From an uncultured Flavobacteriaceae bacterium (GTDB taxonomy: Bacteria > Bacteroidota > Bacteroidia > Flavobacteriales > Flavobacteriaceae): DNA of 64,000 nt. Within the stretch, counting starts at the first letter, position 1. The number at the start of each line of letters is the position of its first letter. The stretch covers positions 1-64,000 of the forward strand of contig CALLUG010000001.1 in the NCBI GenBank assembly GCA_938011315.1. Reading direction: 5' to 3'. Positions 40,768 through 51,218 of the stretch are shown here, in pieces. Made by a program: the position numbers and the translations under genes. The notes under the pieces are model-generated. The model ran no database searches and had not been told where the DNA came from. It saw only the letters and a program-made list of their open reading frames with translations.

Positions 40768-40973
40768 ACCTAATTTTAGTTTAAAAATAATGTTTACACT
40801 GCAATAAAATAAGTTATAGAGGAAATAAGTTCTAAATTTTTGAAATTAATGTATTTTAAAGTTAAAACTATTTATGTCAAATTACCTACTGTATTTTTAA
40901 AAACAATAGAAAATTAGCATCTTACTCTAAAATTTTATATTCATTTTAGAGCCTTTATAAAACAGAAATAACC

Positions 40974-40981
40974 TATTTTTG
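40974..40981 (+). promoter_or_regulatory. Bacteroidota -7 promoter element TATTTTTG upstream of bioB
   Basis: Exact TAnnTTTG. Confidence 0.45.
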
Positions 40982-41006
40982 GAGGGTAGAAACACATTTG
41001 GATGTT

Positions 41007-42095
41007 ATGAGCGAAACAAGACACAACTGGACCACAGCAGAAGTATTAGAAATTTATAATAAACCCTTAATGGAGTTGCTTTATGATGCAGCAACAACAC
41101 ACCGCAAATATCACGACCCTAATACCGTACAGGTGTCAACCTTACTCTCTATAAAAACAGGTGGATGCCCAGAAGACTGTGGTTATTGTCCGCAAGCAGC
41201 ACGATACCATACTAAGGTAGAGGGTAATGATTTAATGACTGTTCCTCACGTAAAAGCACAAGCTTTACGAGCAAAGGCCTCCGGAAGCTCTCGTGTATGT
41301 ATGGGAGCTGCTTGGCGTAATGTAAAAGACGGCAAAGAGTTTGATCAAGTTTTAGAAATGGTGCGTACCATAAATAAACTAGACATGGAAGTTTGTTGTA
41401 CGCTAGGGATGATTACCGAAAACCAAGCCAAACGTTTGGCCGAAGCAGGATTGTATGCTTATAACCATAACTTAGACTCATCGGAAGAGTATTATAAAGA
41501 AGTTATTTCTACTCGCGGCTATGAAGACCGCTTGCAAACCATCGATAACGTTAGAAAAACAAATGTAACCGTTTGTTCAGGAGGCATTATAGGTATGGGA
41601 GAAAAGCTAGAAGACCGTGCAGGGATGTTGGTTGCACTATCTACCTTAAGCCCTCAGCCAGAATCTGTACCCATTAACGCTTTGGTTGCCGTAGAAGGAA
41701 CCCCACTGGCAGAAGAAAAACCAGTATCTATTTGGGACATGATTAGAATGGTTGCTACAACACGTATTATTATGCCACAAACACAAGTGCGCCTAAGTGC
41801 AGGACGTACTCAAATGAGTCGTGAAGGACAAGCAATGTGCTTTTTTGCAGGGGCTAACTCTATTTTTGCAGGCGATAAATTACTAACAACCCCAAATCCG
41901 GATGTTAATGAGGATATGGAAATGTTTAAGTTACTAGGCTTAAACCCTCAAAAACCATTTGTTAAAAAAAGTCAGCCAGAAACTATTGAAGCCAATAACT
42001 CTAAGTTTCAACCTTTGGGTGAAAAACCAAAATGGTCTCGTCCAGAACACAAAATTGAACGTAACGAATTGGCAAAACAAAATTCAAAACAATAA
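41007..42095 (+). CDS. bioB: Biotin synthase
   Basis: SIKTGGCPEDCGYCPQAARYHT radical SAM motif; NHNLDSSEEYY. The track start at 40998 is TTG; the ATG at 41007 is preferred. Confidence 0.97.
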   Translation: MSETRHNWTTAEVLEIYNKPLMELLYDAATTHRKYHDPNTVQVSTLLSIKTGGCPEDCGYCPQAARYHTKVEGNDLMTVPHVKAQALRAKASGSSRVCMGAAWRNVKDGKEFDQVLEMVRTINKLDMEVCCTLGMITENQAKRLAEAGLYAYNHNLDSSEEYYKEVISTRGYEDRLQTIDNVRKTNVTVCSGGIIGMGEKLEDRAGMLVALSTLSPQPESVPINALVAVEGTPLAEEKPVSIWDMIRMVATTRIIMPQTQVRLSAGRTQMSREGQAMCFFAGANSIFAGDKLLTTPNPDVNEDMEMFKLLGLNPQKPFVKKSQPETIEANNSKFQPLGEKPKWSRPEHKIERNELAKQNSKQ

Positions 42096-42956
42096 TTGCA
42101 GCTCCAACTACAAAACATTCCTCGTGTAAAAACAATTAGTAAAAACGAGTTTATTACACAATATTTTAAACCACAAAAACCTGTGGTTATCGAAAACTTT
42201 ATAAGCCATTGGCCTGCTTATAAAAAATGGAATTTAGAGTATATAAAGACTATTGCAGGAGACAAAGAAGTGCCGCTATACGATGATAGACCTGTAGATT
42301 TTAAAGACGGTTTTAATCAGCCTCACGCCAAAATGAAAATGCGTGACTATATTGATTTGCTAAAACGAGAACCTACAAAATTTAGGATTTTTCTTTGGAA
42401 CGTACTAAAAGAAGTGCCACAACTTCAAAAAGATTATAGTTTTCCAGACTTTGGATTAAAACTAATGAAAGGTTTGCCTATGCTATTTTTTGGAGGGACA
42501 AACTCCCATACCTTTATGCACTACGATATTGATTTGGCAAATATATTTCATTTCCATTTTGAAGGTAAAAAACAGTGTGTATTATTTAACCAAAAACAAA
42601 ACAAATACTTATATAAAATACCACATTCATTAATTGTTAGAGAAGACATCGATTTTTCAAACCCCGATTTTAAAAAATGGCCTGCATTACAGTATGCAAA
42701 AGGATATGTTACAGAGCTAAACCACGGAGAAGTATTATATATGCCGGAAGGCTACTGGCATTATATGAAATATCTTAGCCCTGGATTTTCTATGAGTTTG
42801 CGCGCTATTGCAAGACGTCCCAAACACTTAGCTAAAGCAATTTATAATATTGCTATTATGCGTTTTATAGACTACACTATGCGCCGTCTTAAAGGACAAC
42901 AATGGATAGATTGGAAAAACGCAAAAGCCATTACAAATACCAATAAAGCCTTATAG
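42096..42956 (+). CDS. Cupin-like / JmjC-domain protein, TTG start directly after the bioB stop
   Basis: KPVVIENFISHWPAYKKW, HTFMHYDIDLANIFHFHFEGKKQCVLF, GEVLYMPEGYWHYMKYLSPGFSMSLRA. Confidence 0.88.
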   Translation: MQLQLQNIPRVKTISKNEFITQYFKPQKPVVIENFISHWPAYKKWNLEYIKTIAGDKEVPLYDDRPVDFKDGFNQPHAKMKMRDYIDLLKREPTKFRIFLWNVLKEVPQLQKDYSFPDFGLKLMKGLPMLFFGGTNSHTFMHYDIDLANIFHFHFEGKKQCVLFNQKQNKYLYKIPHSLIVREDIDFSNPDFKKWPALQYAKGYVTELNHGEVLYMPEGYWHYMKYLSPGFSMSLRAIARRPKHLAKAIYNIAIMRFIDYTMRRLKGQQWIDWKNAKAITNTNKAL

Positions 42957-42960
42957 ATAA

Positions 42961-42997
42961 TAAGGTTTAATTGATTTTGTTAACCAATTAAACCTTA
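42961..42997. terminator. Inverted repeat between convergent genes, possible bidirectional terminator
   Basis: 13-bp perfect stem TAAGGTTTAATTG / CAATTAAACCTTA, 11-nt loop; weak T-tract. Confidence 0.5.
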
Positions 42998-43028
42998 ATA
43001 ATTGTACGATTTTAAAAGCAGTGTATTA

Positions 43029-43685
43029 TTATTTAGTACAACTGTTGTTATAATATTTTACAATAGCTTCTAAGTCTTTTTTCTTATAGGTTTTATTTTC
43101 TAGTTTACTAACTAAGCTACTACAGTCTTTAAAATACTTAATAGCTCGTTTTTTAAATGATTTTGAAAGACTCCAATTATTAAAAACTTCAGGAATATCA
43201 TTGCCTTTTACAACCAACATCTGGTTGTGCGATTGAACGCCAGATGGAATAGAAGATGCTCCAGGTCCAGCGCCAACACTGGCATTACCTGTAGTTACCG
43301 TTCGTGCTAGAAGTTTTACTTTTCCATCAACAAGGAGTTCTACAAAATATGGGTTTTTCCTTTTTTTTCTTAAGTAGGTTGTAATGAATTTTTTTGTAAC
43401 TATTTTTTTTACTTTTTTCCCATTTACCTTTTCTTTTTCAGTTGCACGAAAGGTAATATAAGAGATATCTTTAGCATCAATTTTTTGTTTTTTTTGTTTT
43501 TTTGCTTTTCTAAAGCGTGCACGTTCTTTTTTTCCAATGATTAAGCCTGAGGGCGACTGTGGTACTTTAGCTTCTCCTTTTAAAACGGTTCCATTTTTTA
43601 GGTGTACTTCGGCAGGAGTCCAACTGTACTGAGCATAAGTTACATTAATAATTAGAAATAATGTGATGGTTAAAATTTGTTTCAT
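43029..43685 (-). CDS. Secreted hypothetical protein, Lys-rich
   Basis: Signal peptide MKQILTITLFLIINVTYAQ; AEVHLKNGTVLKGEAKVPQSPSG; no family recognised. Confidence 0.75.
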   Translation of the reverse strand: MKQILTITLFLIINVTYAQYSWTPAEVHLKNGTVLKGEAKVPQSPSGLIIGKKERARFRKAKKQKKQKIDAKDISYITFRATEKEKVNGKKVKKIVTKKFITTYLRKKRKNPYFVELLVDGKVKLLARTVTTGNASVGAGPGASSIPSGVQSHNQMLVVKGNDIPEVFNNWSLSKSFKKRAIKYFKDCSSLVSKLENKTYKKKDLEAIVKYYNNSCTK

Positions 43686-43715
43686 TGTGTTTTTTGGTTA
43701 TGTTTATAAATTAAA

Positions 43716-44753
43716 CTAAGGTGCTGGGTTTGGTATCACTGCATGGACATTATTTATTTGTTCTAAAATGTCGGGGGTTAAGCCTATATCTATGCTAGCA
43801 ATATTTTCTTTAAGCTGGTTTAGGTTGGTTGCGCCAATAATACTACTTGTTACAAAGGGCTGTTGGTTTACAAAAGCAAGTGCCATTTGTACCAAAGTCA
43901 TCCCGTTATTTTCTGCTATTTCTAGGTATTGTTTGGTTGCCTGTGTTGATTGATCGCTACTGTAACGTGCAAATCTCGGAAATAGTTTTAGCCGTGCGTT
44001 ATCTGCAGCTGTATTTTTTATGTATTTTCCAGAAAGGACTCCAAAGGCTAGGGGGGAATAAGCTAACAAACCAACATGTTCTCTTATAGATATTTCTGCC
44101 AAATCGCCTTCAAAAGTTCTATTTAATAATGAGTATGAGTTTTGTATACTAATGGGTCTTTGTGTATGATTAGCGCTCGACTCTTGTAGATAACGCATAG
44201 TTCCCCATGCTTTTTCGTTTGACAAGCCTATATGTCTAATTTTCCCTTCTTTAATTAGATGACTAAGAGTTTCTAAAACTTGCTTAAAGTTATCCTCCCA
44301 TTTATCGTTAGGATTATGCTTATAATCTCTTATCCCAAAAGTATTGGTAGACCGCTCGGGCCAGTGCAATTGGTATAAATCAATATAGTCGGTTTGTAGG
44401 CGTTTTAGTTCTAAGTGAACAGCATCTTTTATAGCCTGTGCACTAAACCCTGTGGTTCTAATATGAGCTGTATAGTCTCCTGGTCCTGCAATTTTTGAAG
44501 CCAAGATGACTTTGTCTCTATTTCCTGATTTTTGTAACCAAGAGCCAATAATTTTGCTTGTTCGCCCTTGTGTTTGGGCTGTTGCAGGTACTGGGTATAG
44601 CTCAGCTGTGTCTATAAAGTTAATCCCTTTACTAAAAGCATAGTCAAGTTGTTGATGCCCTTCGGATTCTGTATTTTGGTTTCCCCAAGTCATAGACCCA
44701 AGGCATATCTTACTTACACTTATTGTGGTATTTGCTAATGTTGTATATTTCAT
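43716..44753 (-). CDS. Aldo/keto reductase (Tas-like)
   Basis: ICLGSMTWGNQNTESEGHQQLDYAFSKGINFIDTAELYPVP; DYIDLYQLHWPER; IGLSNEKAWG. Confidence 0.94.
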   Translation of the reverse strand: MKYTTLANTTISVSKICLGSMTWGNQNTESEGHQQLDYAFSKGINFIDTAELYPVPATAQTQGRTSKIIGSWLQKSGNRDKVILASKIAGPGDYTAHIRTTGFSAQAIKDAVHLELKRLQTDYIDLYQLHWPERSTNTFGIRDYKHNPNDKWEDNFKQVLETLSHLIKEGKIRHIGLSNEKAWGTMRYLQESSANHTQRPISIQNSYSLLNRTFEGDLAEISIREHVGLLAYSPLAFGVLSGKYIKNTAADNARLKLFPRFARYSSDQSTQATKQYLEIAENNGMTLVQMALAFVNQQPFVTSSIIGATNLNQLKENIASIDIGLTPDILEQINNVHAVIPNPAP

Positions 44754-44794
44754 ATATTTTGTAAAAATAACATTTTTAAGTGTAATTTTCGACG

Positions 44795-45754
44795 TTATAT
44801 TTTATGCAATAATTTAGAAATTTCGTCTAGTTTAGGAGTTAAAATAACTTCAATGCGCCTATTTTTTGCTTTTCCTTCTGCGGTAGTGTTGCTTGCAATA
44901 GGGGCAAATTCTCCTCGTCCTGCTGCGGTTAAATTTTCGGCATTAATATTAGCATTTTCTCTTAAAATAGTAACAATTGCAGTTGCTCTTTTAGTCGATA
45001 AATCCCAATTGCCTTTAATTTGTCCTGTTCCTCCATAAGGAACATTATCGGTATGTCCTTCAATTAAAACGGCAATTTCTGGGTTGTTCCCTAGTACGTT
45101 ACCTAGTTGCTGTACTGCTTTTCTGCCTTCATTGCCAACCGTCCAACTGCCAGAGTTAAATAACAGTTTATTTTCTAAGGAAACATAAACTTTTCCGTTA
45201 CGTTGTTCAATGGTTAAACCTTTGCCTTCGAAGTCTGTTAATGCTTTAGAAATTGCATTTTTGAGGTTGGTTAGTGCCGCGTCTTTTGCTGCAATAACGC
45301 TTTCGAGTTCTGCGATACGTTGAGAGCCGTTTTCGAGTTCTTCTTTTAGTTTGTTTAATCTATTATTTTCATTGGCTAGAGCTTGCTCTTTGGCTTCTAA
45401 TTGTGCTAGCAGTTCTCTATTTTTTTTAGAATTCTCGGCAATTGCCGATGAGCTATTTTCTTCTAAAGCTTTATAAGATGCTTGTAAGTTATCATAATTT
45501 GTTTTTGTGGCATCGTAGTCAGCTTGTAATTGATTTCGTTGCGCCAGGGTAGTTTGGTAATCTTTTTTTAGTTGTTCTAACTCGTTTTCTGCTTTAGTTT
45601 TTGCAGATAAAAGTAGTTCATTGTCTTGAGACAGTTGTTTGTTTTCTTCTTTTAAAGTTGTGTATTTTCCTTCTAATTCTTTATAAACTTTAGGAGACAC
45701 ACAGGAGCTTAACATTATCGTAATTAGACCTAGGCATATTATTTTTTTTATCAT
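44795..45754 (-). CDS. OmpA family lipoprotein with coiled coil
   Basis: Lipobox MLSSCVS; long coiled coil; OmpA domain IEGHTDNVPYGGTGQIKGNWDLSTKRATAIV...ENLTAAGRGEFAPIASN..KAKNRRIEV. Confidence 0.93.
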   Translation of the reverse strand: MIKKIICLGLITIMLSSCVSPKVYKELEGKYTTLKEENKQLSQDNELLLSAKTKAENELEQLKKDYQTTLAQRNQLQADYDATKTNYDNLQASYKALEENSSSAIAENSKKNRELLAQLEAKEQALANENNRLNKLKEELENGSQRIAELESVIAAKDAALTNLKNAISKALTDFEGKGLTIEQRNGKVYVSLENKLLFNSGSWTVGNEGRKAVQQLGNVLGNNPEIAVLIEGHTDNVPYGGTGQIKGNWDLSTKRATAIVTILRENANINAENLTAAGRGEFAPIASNTTAEGKAKNRRIEVILTPKLDEISKLLHKI

Positions 45755-45764
45755 GATTTTGGTT

Positions 45765-46523
45765 TTAGTGTGTTTCTAATAAAATTGGACAGTGATCACT
45801 ATGTACTGCGTCAGACAGTATAACGGCTCTTTTTAGTTTTTCTTGTAAGGGTTGTGATGCCATAGCATAATCTAATCGCCAGCCTTTATTATTTGCCCTA
45901 GAGTTAGCACGATAACTCCACCATGTATATTGTTGAAGGTCTTTATTTAAGTATCGAAATGAGTCAATAAACCCACTAGCAATAAACGTCGTTAACCACT
46001 CTCGTTCTTCTGGCAAAAACCCAGAAACACCTTTCATTTTAGGATTATGAATATCGATGGCTTCATGACAAATATTATAATCGCCACAAACTACTAGGTT
46101 TGGAATTTCGTTTTTTAGTGAAGATAGATAGTCTAGAATATCATCCATATACTTAAACTTAAAATCTAATCTAGCATCATTACTTCCAGAGGGGAGGTAC
46201 ATACTCATCACGGAAATATCGTTATAATCTACACGAATGTTTCGTCCTTCAAAATCCATTGCTTCAATACCTGTACCATACGCAACGTGATTGGGTTCTT
46301 TTTTGCATAGTATGGCAACGCCACTGTATCCTTTTTTTTGTGCGCTAAACCAATAATTGTAGTTATACCCTGCTTCTTCAAACACACTGAGATCTAATTG
46401 CTCTTTTTGTGCTTTAGTTTCTTGTAAGCAAAGTACATCTGGATTTGCACTTATTAACCAATCGATAAACCCTTTTTTTAGTGCTGCTCTAATTCCGTTA
46501 ACATTGTAGGATATAATTTTCAT
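45765..46523 (-). CDS. xth: Exodeoxyribonuclease III
   Basis: MKIISYNVNGIRAALKKGFIDWL, DVLCLQETKAQKEQL, VCGDYNICHEAIDIHNPK, DYAMAS, HSDHCPILLE. Confidence 0.95.
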   Translation of the reverse strand: MKIISYNVNGIRAALKKGFIDWLISANPDVLCLQETKAQKEQLDLSVFEEAGYNYNYWFSAQKKGYSGVAILCKKEPNHVAYGTGIEAMDFEGRNIRVDYNDISVMSMYLPSGSNDARLDFKFKYMDDILDYLSSLKNEIPNLVVCGDYNICHEAIDIHNPKMKGVSGFLPEEREWLTTFIASGFIDSFRYLNKDLQQYTWWSYRANSRANNKGWRLDYAMASQPLQEKLKRAVILSDAVHSDHCPILLETH

Positions 46524-46656
46524 ACTATTTATAAACTTTAAGAAAATAATTTTAGCTAAAATAAATAATACTCTAATTTTATGCCATTAATTTATAGACG
46601 ATTTAACTAAAACTGTCAACAAACTATAGGCTGTTATTTTTAGTAAATTAAATACA

Positions 46657-49600
46657 ATGAAGATAACCATTACACTGCTTATTTTTTTAATTAGTTTTTG
46701 TGCTTTTTCACAGCGTGTTCCTTCTAGTATTAGAACAAAAAAAGTAGCTGCAAAAAATCGTATTTTAATTGATAGTTTGAGTATTAACCCCAGTTACTTT
46801 GTTATAAAAAACAACAATGGTGTTGTAATAGACACTTCGCTCTACAGGGTCAACTTTTCCAAAGCAACGTTAACATTAAAAACAGCATTAATAACTGATA
46901 CGCTTATTATTGAGTATTTGCGCTTTCCTAGGTTTTTGACCAAAACGTATAAGCAGCTAGATGAAGCACGGATAGTTAAAAACACAAATAATTTAGATAA
47001 GTTATACAAATTATCGCGGCCTAACACCACACGTACATTTAAACCCTTTGATGGACTTAACACCTCTGGGAGTATCTCTAGAGGAGTTACCATTGGAAAC
47101 AACCAAAACTCTGTTGTTAATAGTGAGTTGGATTTGCAAATTACAGGAAAATTAAACGATAAGGTGTCATTGCGAGCCTCGATACAAGATGCTAATATCC
47201 CGTTGCAAGAGCGTGGGTTTTCGCAGCGGCTAGATGAGTTTGACCAAGTATTTATAGAGTTACTTAGTAAAAACTGGAACATTAGAGCAGGAGATATTGA
47301 TCTTCAGAAAACAAATTCAATTTTTGGAAATTTTTCTAAACGTGTACAAGGTCTTAATGTCAATGCGTCTCTATTGCATAAGAACGCTAGTACAAAACTG
47401 TTTGCCTCGGGAGCTTTAGTTCGAGGTCAGTTTGGTAGAAGTCAGTTTACCGCACAAGAAGGCAACCAAGGGCCTTATAAGTTGGAGGGGCCAAACGGCG
47501 AGTTATTTGTTCTTATAGTTTCTGGAAGCGAAACTGTTTATGTAAATGGTGTTGCGCTATCGCGTGGCGAAGACAAAGATTATGTCATTAATTACAACGC
47601 AGGGGAGCTTGTGTTTAATGCTACTTTTCCTGTAACCTCAGAAATGCGTGTTACTGTAGATTATCAGTTTACTGAGCGTAATTTTTCACGATTCATTGCT
47701 TACGGAGGTGGGTATCACACTACTGAAAAATTAAAAATTGGGGTTTCTGTATATAGCGAAACCGATGCTAGAAACCAACCTTTACAACAAAACTTATCTC
47801 AAGAGCAAGTGCAGTTGCTAGAGCTTGCAGGCGATGATAGGGAGTTAATGACAGCCCCTTCTGCAGTTGCTCAATCTTTTGATGAGAATAGAATTTTGTA
47901 TCGTAAAGACATTATAGGAGTCCAAGAGGTATTTGTATTTTCTAACAATCCAGACGATGAATTGTTCGATGTACGGTTTACTTTAGTAGGAGACAACCAA
48001 GGCGATTATGTTTTAACAAACAATAACGCAATAGCTAATGTTTTTGAGTTTATCGCGCCAATAGCTGGTGTGCCTCAAGGCAATTTTGCGCCAGTAACAC
48101 AGTTGGTTTCACCCGTTAAATTACAGGTAGCTGTAGTTAACGGAACGTACACGCCTACAAAACAAACAACAATTAGCTTTGAAACTGCAGCAAGTATAAA
48201 CGATTTGAATTTATTTTCGAGCTTAGATGACGAGGATAATACTGGATTTGCAGCCGATTTTAAAATTAATCAAACCCTTATAAAAAAAGATAGTCTCTGG
48301 GCTTTAACGGCTTTTGCTAATAGCACTTTTGTGCAAGATAATTTTAAAACGATAGAACAATTATACAATGTGGAGTTTAATCGCGATTGGAATATTAATA
48401 CCCCCCTTGGAAATCAGTCGCTTATTAATACAGGGGTTGAGTTGCATCATAATCAAGGTGGGCTTGTAAAGTATCATTTTGAGCATTTAAATTACGCTCA
48501 AAATTTTAATGGAAATAAGCATAGTGTATCTGCCAATTTTGGATTTAAAAAACTTAATATTTTTTCTAATTCTAGTGTTTTAAATGCAACGTCTAACAGT
48601 AGTAATTCTAGATTTTTAAGATCGTACAATCGCTTTATCTATACACAAGGCAAGTCTTGGCTTGGCGCAAAATTTGCCTTAGAGTCTAACGAGCAGCGCT
48701 TAGGTAGTAACGACTCATTAACAGGGTTGAGTCAAAAATTTAGAGCCTATGAAACTTTTGCAGGACTTGGCGATAGCACAAAAGTATTTTTTAAATTAGG
48801 ATACAAAAACAGAGTTAATGATAGTGTAAGAAACAATCGTTTACAGAGTGTAAACACCTCTAACACCTATTATTTAGACACCAAATTATTTCAAAACTCG
48901 AACACTAATTTGTCACTTTATGTTAACTATAGAGTTTTAAAAAACAACGACACAACTCTAGTTAATGAGCAATCGCTTAACTCTAGATTACAATACAGCC
49001 AAAAACTTATAAACCGCTTGTTACTTTGGAATACTGTTTTTGAAACGAACTCTGGCACGTTGCCACAACAAGAATTTACGTTTGTAGAGGTCGATCCTGG
49101 TCAAGGTGTTTTTCAATTTATAGATTTTAACGAAAATGGAATTCGAGAGTTAGATGAGTTTGAAACAGCTACGTTTCAAGATCAAGCTAATTTTATTCGT
49201 GTATTTTTACCGAATCAAGTATTTATACAAACGCATCAAAACAGGTTAAGCCAAACCCTTACATTTAACCCAAAACATTGGGAATTATCAAAACATGGGG
49301 TTAAAAAGTTCTGGTCTCATTTTCACAACCAAACATCATATTTAATAGATAGACGCATAAGACGTAATGGCAATAACTTTAATGTTAATCCTTTTCAAAC
49401 TAACGCAGAAAACCAATTGGGTTTACAATTAAACATTCGTAATGTGCTGTTTTTTAACAGAGGGCTGCAACGATACACAAGCTCTTATACTTACCTGTCT
49501 AATAAATCTCAGAATGTGCTGTCGATAGGATTTGTAGAAAATGAATTGACAAGTCATCAACTTAATTTTAATCATAAATTTGCAACCCATTGGCTTTTTA

Positions 49601-50064
49601 GCCTTGCATCTAGTTTTGAAGTAAATCAAAGCAATACTGAAAATTTTGCAAATAGAAATTTCAGTTTAGACCAAACTGAAATAGCCCCTAGGTTATCTTA
49701 TTTGTTAAACGACAATACACAATTTAACTTATTTTACAGTAATAGCACGAAAGACAACACGTTGGGAATGGAATCTCTTAATCAACAAAATTTGGGACTT
49801 TCCTTTTCTTTTGCAAATGCACAAAAAGCAGCAATAAGTGGGGAGTTTAATTTTTTCTCTAACGATTTTTTAGGCAATGCTAATACGCCTGTCGGATTTC
49901 AAATATTAGAAGGATTACAGCCTGGAAGGAATTTTACATGGCGTTTATTGGCTCAAAAAAAGTTGACTAAATTTTTAGATTTAAACCTAAATTATTTGGG
50001 TAGAAAATCCGAAAATAGCCGTACAATACACACAGGTACAATACAGTTAAAAGCATATTTTTAA
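46657..50064 (+). CDS. Large predicted outer-membrane beta-barrel protein (1135 aa), function unknown
   Basis: Signal peptide; N-terminal beta-rich segment; GSISRGVTIGNNQNSVVNSELDLQITGKLNDKVSLRASIQDANIPLQ; many alternating-hydrophobicity strands; C-terminal LKAYF. Confidence 0.8.
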   Translation: MKITITLLIFLISFCAFSQRVPSSIRTKKVAAKNRILIDSLSINPSYFVIKNNNGVVIDTSLYRVNFSKATLTLKTALITDTLIIEYLRFPRFLTKTYKQLDEARIVKNTNNLDKLYKLSRPNTTRTFKPFDGLNTSGSISRGVTIGNNQNSVVNSELDLQITGKLNDKVSLRASIQDANIPLQERGFSQRLDEFDQVFIELLSKNWNIRAGDIDLQKTNSIFGNFSKRVQGLNVNASLLHKNASTKLFASGALVRGQFGRSQFTAQEGNQGPYKLEGPNGELFVLIVSGSETVYVNGVALSRGEDKDYVINYNAGELVFNATFPVTSEMRVTVDYQFTERNFSRFIAYGGGYHTTEKLKIGVSVYSETDARNQPLQQNLSQEQVQLLELAGDDRELMTAPSAVAQSFDENRILYRKDIIGVQEVFVFSNNPDDELFDVRFTLVGDNQGDYVLTNNNAIANVFEFIAPIAGVPQGNFAPVTQLVSPVKLQVAVVNGTYTPTKQTTISFETAASINDLNLFSSLDDEDNTGFAADFKINQTLIKKDSLWALTAFANSTFVQDNFKTIEQLYNVEFNRDWNINTPLGNQSLINTGVELHHNQGGLVKYHFEHLNYAQNFNGNKHSVSANFGFKKLNIFSNSSVLNATSNSSNSRFLRSYNRFIYTQGKSWLGAKFALESNEQRLGSNDSLTGLSQKFRAYETFAGLGDSTKVFFKLGYKNRVNDSVRNNRLQSVNTSNTYYLDTKLFQNSNTNLSLYVNYRVLKNNDTTLVNEQSLNSRLQYSQKLINRLLLWNTVFETNSGTLPQQEFTFVEVDPGQGVFQFIDFNENGIRELDEFETATFQDQANFIRVFLPNQVFIQTHQNRLSQTLTFNPKHWELSKHGVKKFWSHFHNQTSYLIDRRIRRNGNNFNVNPFQTNAENQLGLQLNIRNVLFFNRGLQRYTSSYTYLSNKSQNVLSIGFVENELTSHQLNFNHKFATHWLFSLASSFEVNQSNTENFANRNFSLDQTEIAPRLSYLLNDNTQFNLFYSNSTKDNTLGMESLNQQNLGLSFSFANAQKAAISGEFNFFSNDFLGNANTPVGFQILEGLQPGRNFTWRLLAQKKLTKFLDLNLNYLGRKSENSRTIHTGTIQLKAYF

Positions 50065-50098
50065 TTTCAGAATTTCTTTTTCCAAGGTTAAACTAGCA

Positions 50099-51088
50099 TT
50101 ACACCAAATTGTGTTGTACTAAATACTCGGCAATTTGTACGGTATTAGTTGCTGCACCTTTTCTCAAGTTATCACTTACAATCCACATATTGAGGGAGTT
50201 GGGCTGCGATTCGTCTCGCCTAAGCCTTCCTACAAACACCTCATCTTTATCCTTAGCGTATATGGGCATAGGATAGGTGTTTGTATCGATATTATCTTGT
50301 ACAACAACCCCAGGAGTGTCGTTTAGCAAATGACGTACTGTGCTTAAATCAAAATCGGTTTTAAAAGCAACATTTACAGACTCGCTATGTCCACCAGAGG
50401 TAGGTATTCTAACGGCTGTGGCAGTTATTGCGATGCTTCTGTCGTCAAGAATTTTTTGAGTTTCTCTTACAAGCTTCATTTCTTCCTTAGTGTAGCCATT
50501 CTCTTCAAACACATCGCAGTGTGGTAAGGCGTTTTCATAAATTGGATAAGGATAAGCCATTTCACCCTTAACGCCTGTCATTTCATTTTTTAGCTGCTGT
50601 ACTGCTTTTACCCCTGTACCTGTTATAGATTGATAGGTAGAAATAACCAAACGTTTAATGCTGTATAGTTTATGTAATGATGATAAGGCTAATACCATTT
50701 GTATGGTAGAGCAATTAGGGTTGGCAATAATTTTGTTAGCTTTTGTTAGTTGCGTTGCGTTAATTTCTGGAACTACTAAAGGTATGGTGTGATCCATTCT
50801 CCATGCAGAAGAATTGTCTATTACCGTAGTTCCTACTTTTGCAAATTTGGGAGCCCACTCTAGAGATGTACTACTTCCTGCAGAAAACAAGGCTATACTT
50901 GGTTGTTTTGCAATAGCAGTTGCTAAATCTACAATGGTATAGGTCTTATTTTTAAAAACGATTGTTTTTCCTACACTACGCTCTGATGCCACTGGGATTA
51001 GCTCCGAAACAGGAAAGTTTCGTTCTTCCAAGATTGTTAGCATTACAGTACCTACTAAACCTGTAGCACCTATAACAGCAATTTTCAT
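50099..51088 (-). CDS. asd: Aspartate-semialdehyde dehydrogenase
   Basis: VIGATGLVGTVMLTILEER, IANPNCSTIQMVLALSSLHKLY, RIPTSGGHSESVNV. Confidence 0.97.
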   Translation of the reverse strand: MKIAVIGATGLVGTVMLTILEERNFPVSELIPVASERSVGKTIVFKNKTYTIVDLATAIAKQPSIALFSAGSSTSLEWAPKFAKVGTTVIDNSSAWRMDHTIPLVVPEINATQLTKANKIIANPNCSTIQMVLALSSLHKLYSIKRLVISTYQSITGTGVKAVQQLKNEMTGVKGEMAYPYPIYENALPHCDVFEENGYTKEEMKLVRETQKILDDRSIAITATAVRIPTSGGHSESVNVAFKTDFDLSTVRHLLNDTPGVVVQDNIDTNTYPMPIYAKDKDEVFVGRLRRDESQPNSLNMWIVSDNLRKGAATNTVQIAEYLVQHNLV

Positions 51089-51142
51089 ATATCTATATTA
51101 TTTTTATACAAAAATAAATATAATACGTTTAGCGTTGAACAT

Positions 51143-51176
51143 AAAAAAGCACCTCTTTACTAATAGAGATGCTTTT
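51143..51176 (-). terminator. Rho-independent terminator downstream of mscL
   Basis: On the minus strand AAAAGCATCTCT-attagtaa-AGAGGTGCTTTTTT (one mismatch). Confidence 0.75.
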
Positions 51177-51218
51177 AATACAAATATATTGGTTGGTTAT
51201 ATATTTTTGGTTTAAATT

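Noticed and set aside
46842-47282. 146-aa minus-strand ORF
   Set aside because: Antisense shadow within the barrel protein gene.
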